Below, piece by piece: positions 8,071-11,369 of a stretch of 11,369 bases of DNA. Positions within the stretch are counted from its first letter, which is position 1, and every line of letters starts with the position of its first letter. Origin of the DNA: Martensiomyces pterosporus (Eukaryota > Kickxellomycota > Kickxellomycetes > Kickxellales > Kickxellaceae); the NCBI GenBank assembly GCA_025201845.1, contig MU604107.1, positions 3,980-15,348 of the forward strand, written 5' to 3'. A program made the translations under genes and the position numbers. The notes beneath the pieces are model-generated. The model ran no database searches and was not told the origin of the DNA. It worked only from the letters and a program-made list of their open reading frames with translations.

Positions 8071-10072
8071 GGCGGCAAAGTGGTGGTGGTGAGCCTGGGC
8101 GGGATTCGTTTCTATGGCTGCGCTAGCCTTTCTCACGCCATGGTGCAGAGGGCAGTGTCCTATTCTTTTCACACTTGCTGCGTAGTGCTGTTGCAGCAGC
8201 CATGGGGAGGAGGCACAGAACACCTGGAGGCAGACTAGGGTGACAACGAGTCCCCTTTCGGCTTTGCAATATGCCAGCAGTGCTCATTTGACATATCAAC
8301 GACAGTCAAGCTACCCCTCTCCTTTGCCACTGCATCACTGTGTAAAGCGAGCTTTGGTGTACAGATGATTTGCAACTCCCAGGTTGGCCAGCCCAGGAAA
8401 CAACAAAACACATTTGGCTTGCTGCGTTCTCCTCATACACACTCAGCACAGCCTCAACAGCTGAGTATTAGAGGTGTTTTTGTCGCTTGTGGGAAATCGC
8501 AGCTTGTCATGCAAGGCTTGGCAGAGCAGGTAGCACACCTCAGCCTCCTTTCACAGACGTGCACGCGCAAGTGGGCAGTGTTAGGACATTTGTGCTGAGG
8601 TATAGCGAATGCCGCTGCTGTTCATGAATAGCGGCATGCACCCCTTGACATGCTGCTTTGTTCACAAGAGACCCCTTCACTGAGCCTCCTTCCTTCGCTT
8701 TGCAAATAGGCTGAGTGCTGGGAAAGGTGGGCAGCGTGCACTGCTTTTACTTTGCGTTTCCGTGAGCGAATGCTCTGCTCGATACTCTTCACCGCATGGA
8801 AAACAAAAAGTCCACCTTGGAGACGTCATTGCCATCTGGCTCTGCCCATGGACAGCAAGAGACTGTGATGCAAAGGCTGCTGTAAAACGAAACCCTTGGC
8901 AAGGATGAGATAGATTCCAAGCGGCGGCGCTCTGCATGGTTGTCCAGCATGCTGTAGTCACATGCCCTTTCATGCCCGAACACGTTCTCACAAGCCACAC
9001 CTTCCATTGTTGCTCTACCTTCTTGTTTGACAGCAACCAAACGTCCCAAGGCGAGATATGTGCTCTGCTGCGTGCGGTCGCAATCGTAGCACCATTGTCA
9101 GGGACACGCCATTGAAGTGTATATTGCATTGTTCTTTCAAATGTGCACACACCCCTTTGTGTTGCTGTTTACCAATAGGCTGCCCTGGTGTCAAGTCATG
9201 ACAATGGACAGCGCCTTTCACGTTATCTCCTGCTCATGCAGCTGTATGCAGCCAGAGAACAAAGAGAGCTGTCCACAAGAGCAAGGATGGAAGGTGAAAT
9301 CTCGCTTTTCGCTGTCTGTCTTCCTTATTCTATAGCAATTGTGGGCACTAGATACCTCAGTACATGCGTTTCTCTGCGATGGGAATTGTCATGAGACGCG
9401 TCGGGGCGTTCTTCAGCTATACTTGCCAGAGGTGTTTGTGTGAGCACCTCTTCATTTTTGTCTCTTGTGCCTTTTCGTTGCGAGATGCTGCACGATACCA
9501 GTCGTGGTGCGATACATGTGTGTATGCACATATGAGTATGTTGGTGTGGTAAAGGCGAATAGCGTGTGCATGAGCGCACTTGCATGTATGTATGAGATGA
9601 TTTACAGTCCAGGGGTATAGTGCCTCGATGGGCAGCCTACAAACAAGGAGCTTCTTTACCTTAGCAACGTCTCGAAAATATCATTTTTAATAGTATCAAT
9701 TGTCGTCTTATTCTTAGTATCCAACAAGTCTCTACAATCGCTACATGTATGCACTACATATCCTCGAGTATTTCTTGTACCGTTGTGAATGCACTGGGGT
9801 TCATCATTCTGGGTTGTGCTGAGCAACTGTGGTTAGGTTTCGTGGTGTTGTGTGAGCGAAACGATCTGTAAAGCAAATATGGTATAATAAGGGCAAATTG
9901 GTTGTTTGCAAAACTGAAGAATCATGAAAGAGGGAGTCGAGATCAGCAGGCGTATTTATGTACGTCTCTGCCCAGGCTTTGCAGCCAACCCCAACAATAG
10001 ATGTAAATGCTTGCTCTGCTCGGTAGAAGAGGTGTGTCGTGCTTGCAGAGTGTCGCAATGGGGGTTGCTAAA
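8071..10072. other. Gene-poor intergenic region, about 2 kb
   Basis: It contains the P450-2 promoter at its left end and the MT2 3' UTR at its right end. The longest frame (8677-9150, minus, 157 codons) opens with GTG, resembles nothing I know, and is of a length expected by chance here. A more AT-rich stretch lies at about 9665-9780. No tRNA, transposase or repeat homologous to the other intergenic region was seen. Confidence 0.6.
9510..9592. repeat. TG/TATG-rich imperfect low-complexity tract
   Basis: This is dense in TGTG, TATG and GCAT words, for example GTGTGTATGCACATATGAG and GCATGTATGTATGAG, with much purine-pyrimidine alternation. It is not a perfect microsatellite. Confidence 0.4.
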
Positions 10073-10090
10073 GCAGATGGAACATAGAAT

Positions 10091-11023
10091 CTACTCCTCT
10101 TGCGGCACATACTTGGGCTTGACTCCCAAGAATGCAACCATTATACCACCGAGCATTGGTTCGTATCCCTGGCCATGGCAGTAAAACCCGGCATTGCGAA
10201 TAGTCTTGACAAACTCGCGCTGATGCGGAAAGTTCCTGGCGCTCTTGACTAGCTGCTCATATGAAGCACGGCTGTTGGTGAGCAGCCCAACTAGGAAGGG
10301 GCTAATTTTGTACCAGTGCCAGTTGTGAAACGTGCGCATGATTGGCGAGTCGGCATGGCCATTCTCCAAGCACGCAAACCGGCCACCGGGCTTCAACACG
10401 CGGTACGCCTCCGCAAGTGCCTTGTCCCTGTTTTCCAGGTTGTGCATTCCAAACGAGATGGTGTATGCGTCAAAAGAGTTGTCTGGAATGTCGATGAGAT
10501 TCTCAGCGTTGCCTTGCGCAAATGTGACACGGCCATCGTGCATCCACTGTGTGTCTGCCAAATAGCGTTTGCCCACAGAGAGCATCCCGGGGTTAAAGTC
10601 AACCACATGGACAGTTGACATGCGATCCTTGTTCACCTTGTCCTGGTATCCCAGGTAGCACTTGGCAATATCGCATGTGCCTCCAGCAACGTCGAGCAGC
10701 CGTTCGCCGGGAGAGGGTGCCAATTTCTTGATAAATGCTTTCTTCAACGGATTGTGGAAACCCAGGGATAAAATATAGCTCAGTCGTTTGTACTCTTCCG
10801 CAACCTTCCAGTACGCGTCGTTCATTATCTCTGCCTTGGACTCTACAGGCGCTGAGTCGCTGTTAGTGCTACCTCTGTTGCTCGTAAGCGGCTCTATGTG
10901 AGATGAGCTATGCTGCTGTTTTGACGAAGTGGTCGCTGATAGTTCTCTGACAGAGGCAGCAGGAGTCACTGCCAGGTTGTGCAACCTGTTCCTGATAGAG
11001 CGGCCACTAGTCTGAAAAAACAT
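10091..11023 (-). CDS. UbiE/COQ5-like SAM-dependent methyltransferase (MT2)
   Basis: 310 residues, the same length as MT1 and alignable without gaps (my count 231/310 identical). It has the same Arg/Ser/Ala presequence (1-35), Ser-rich linker, Y78, D-V-A-G-G-T (111-116), V-V-D-F-N-P-G-M-L (140-148), N-A-E (172-174), G-M-H-N (192-195) and R-V-L-K-P-G-G-R-F (208-216). Here I-S-F-G before M-H-N matches COQ5 better than MT1 does, and L-S-L-G-F-H (85-90) is closer to the family's N-terminal signature. The L-E-F that normally follows R-V-L-K-P-G-G is L-E-N. Residues 221-262 differ strongly from MT1. Probable mitochondrial SAM-dependent C- or O-methyltransferase; the substrate is unknown. Both copies being intact suggests both are used. 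Which, if either, serves ubiquinone synthesis cannot be told from this window. Confidence 0.93.
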   Translation of the reverse strand: MFFQTSGRSIRNRLHNLAVTPAASVRELSATTSSKQQHSSSHIEPLTSNRGSTNSDSAPVESKAEIMNDAYWKVAEEYKRLSYILSLGFHNPLKKAFIKKLAPSPGERLLDVAGGTCDIAKCYLGYQDKVNKDRMSTVHVVDFNPGMLSVGKRYLADTQWMHDGRVTFAQGNAENLIDIPDNSFDAYTISFGMHNLENRDKALAEAYRVLKPGGRFACLENGHADSPIMRTFHNWHWYKISPFLVGLLTNSRASYEQLVKSARNFPHQREFVKTIRNAGFYCHGQGYEPMLGGIMVAFLGVKPKYVPQEE

Positions 11024-11282
11024 TGGGATTGTCTCAAGGTATGATGCCAGTTAGAGTGAGAGGGAGCGAAGGAGTGTGCTACCTGAGTGTCAGCAGAGAT
11101 GGATAGCGCTTTGCTTGGCGAGCAGCCATTCATCTCTCCTATTTAACAGGCTGGGGGACATGGCATTCGCGCCATTCTTGCCATGTGGACAGATGGTGCG
11201 GTCTTTTGCCGTTGAATGTGAACATGCTGCAATAGTTTATCAGCCATGACAGCTCGCTATCCTTGTGCAGCGAATCCAAAAA
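11024..11282 (-). repeat. Duplicated promoter/leader block, MT2 copy
   Basis: This is the counterpart of 2392-2646 upstream of MT1, collinear with small indels. Beyond about 11282 (A-rich, with a nine-A run at 11301-11309) no similarity to the MT1 upstream region remains. The leader near the gene is the best-kept part. Confidence 0.7.
11140..11146 (-). promoter_or_regulatory. TATA-like box of MT2
   Basis: TTAAATA on the minus strand, preceded by CCTG as in MT1 and 123 bp upstream of the ATG. Confidence 0.5.
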
Positions 11283-11369
11283 GGTTCCCATCCGCAAAAC
11301 AAAAAAAAATGTCTGTCGCGGCTTTCCAAGCTGCCATGACTAGCAAAACGCGACGCAGCACTTGAGGTT

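Noticed and set aside
8609..8637. 8-bp inverted repeat ATGCCGCT / AGCGGCAT with 13-nt loop
   Set aside because: Several such hairpins are expected by chance, there is no U-run, and intrinsic terminators are not expected in a fungus.
8677..9150. 157-codon minus-strand open frame
   Set aside because: It opens with GTG, matches no family I know, and one frame this long is expected by chance in 11 kb of balanced composition.
11309..11364. Short ORF at the right edge after an A-run (18 codons, then TGA)
   Set aside because: The A-run gives a good start context, but the frame stops inside the window before any usable donor; too short to call a gene.
1..11369. tRNA genes, rRNA, transposons, CRISPR or prokaryotic operon signals
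   Set aside because: I looked for TTCGA-type tRNA arms, terminal repeats, transposase motifs and spaced repeats and found none.

Overview
The window looks like nuclear DNA of a fungus. It has a canonical GTAAGT...AG spliceosomal intron, TATA elements about 125 bp upstream of start codons, N-terminally membrane-anchored (microsomal-type) P450s, and methyltransferases with mitochondrial-type presequences. Genes are mostly intronless and spaced by 0.3-2 kb. An early-diverging, intron-poor fungus (for example Kickxellomycotina) is my guess from the style of the P450 proteins; it is not shown by the sequence.

Layout, left to right: (1) the 3' three-quarters of a cytochrome P450 gene (+), cut by the left edge; (2) converging on it, a UbiE/COQ5-like SAM methyltransferase, MT1 (-); (3) about 1.5 kb without a convincing gene, apart from a doubtful Ala-rich relic; (4) a 4-coumarate-CoA ligase-like acyl/aryl-CoA synthetase (+) with one 106-nt intron; (5) converging on it, a second, complete P450 (-) of the same family as the first; (6) about 2 kb without a gene; (7) a second UbiE/COQ5-like methyltransferase, MT2 (-), 310 residues like MT1 and about 74% identical to it without gaps.

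The window therefore holds two P450 + COQ5-like methyltransferase pairs around one CoA ligase. Acid activation, oxidation and methylation is the toolkit expected of a small aromatic, quinone or secondary-metabolite pathway. That the genes cooperate is an inference from adjacency; no backbone enzyme (PKS, NRPS, terpene synthase) is visible.

The most striking signal is in the two methyltransferases. Promoter, presequence, SAM-binding core and C-terminal motif are nearly identical, while two blocks that should shape the substrate pocket (residues 81-92 and 221-262) have diverged to about a quarter or a third identity. Both copies also carry His where COQ5/UbiE proteins have a conserved Arg (GxRN to GMHN). 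This suggests a duplicated, repurposed COQ5-type enzyme with two substrate specificities.

All four genes whose starts lie in the window share one promoter layout, with a TATA-like box 123-130 bp upstream of the ATG. No tRNA, rRNA, transposon or CRISPR was found.
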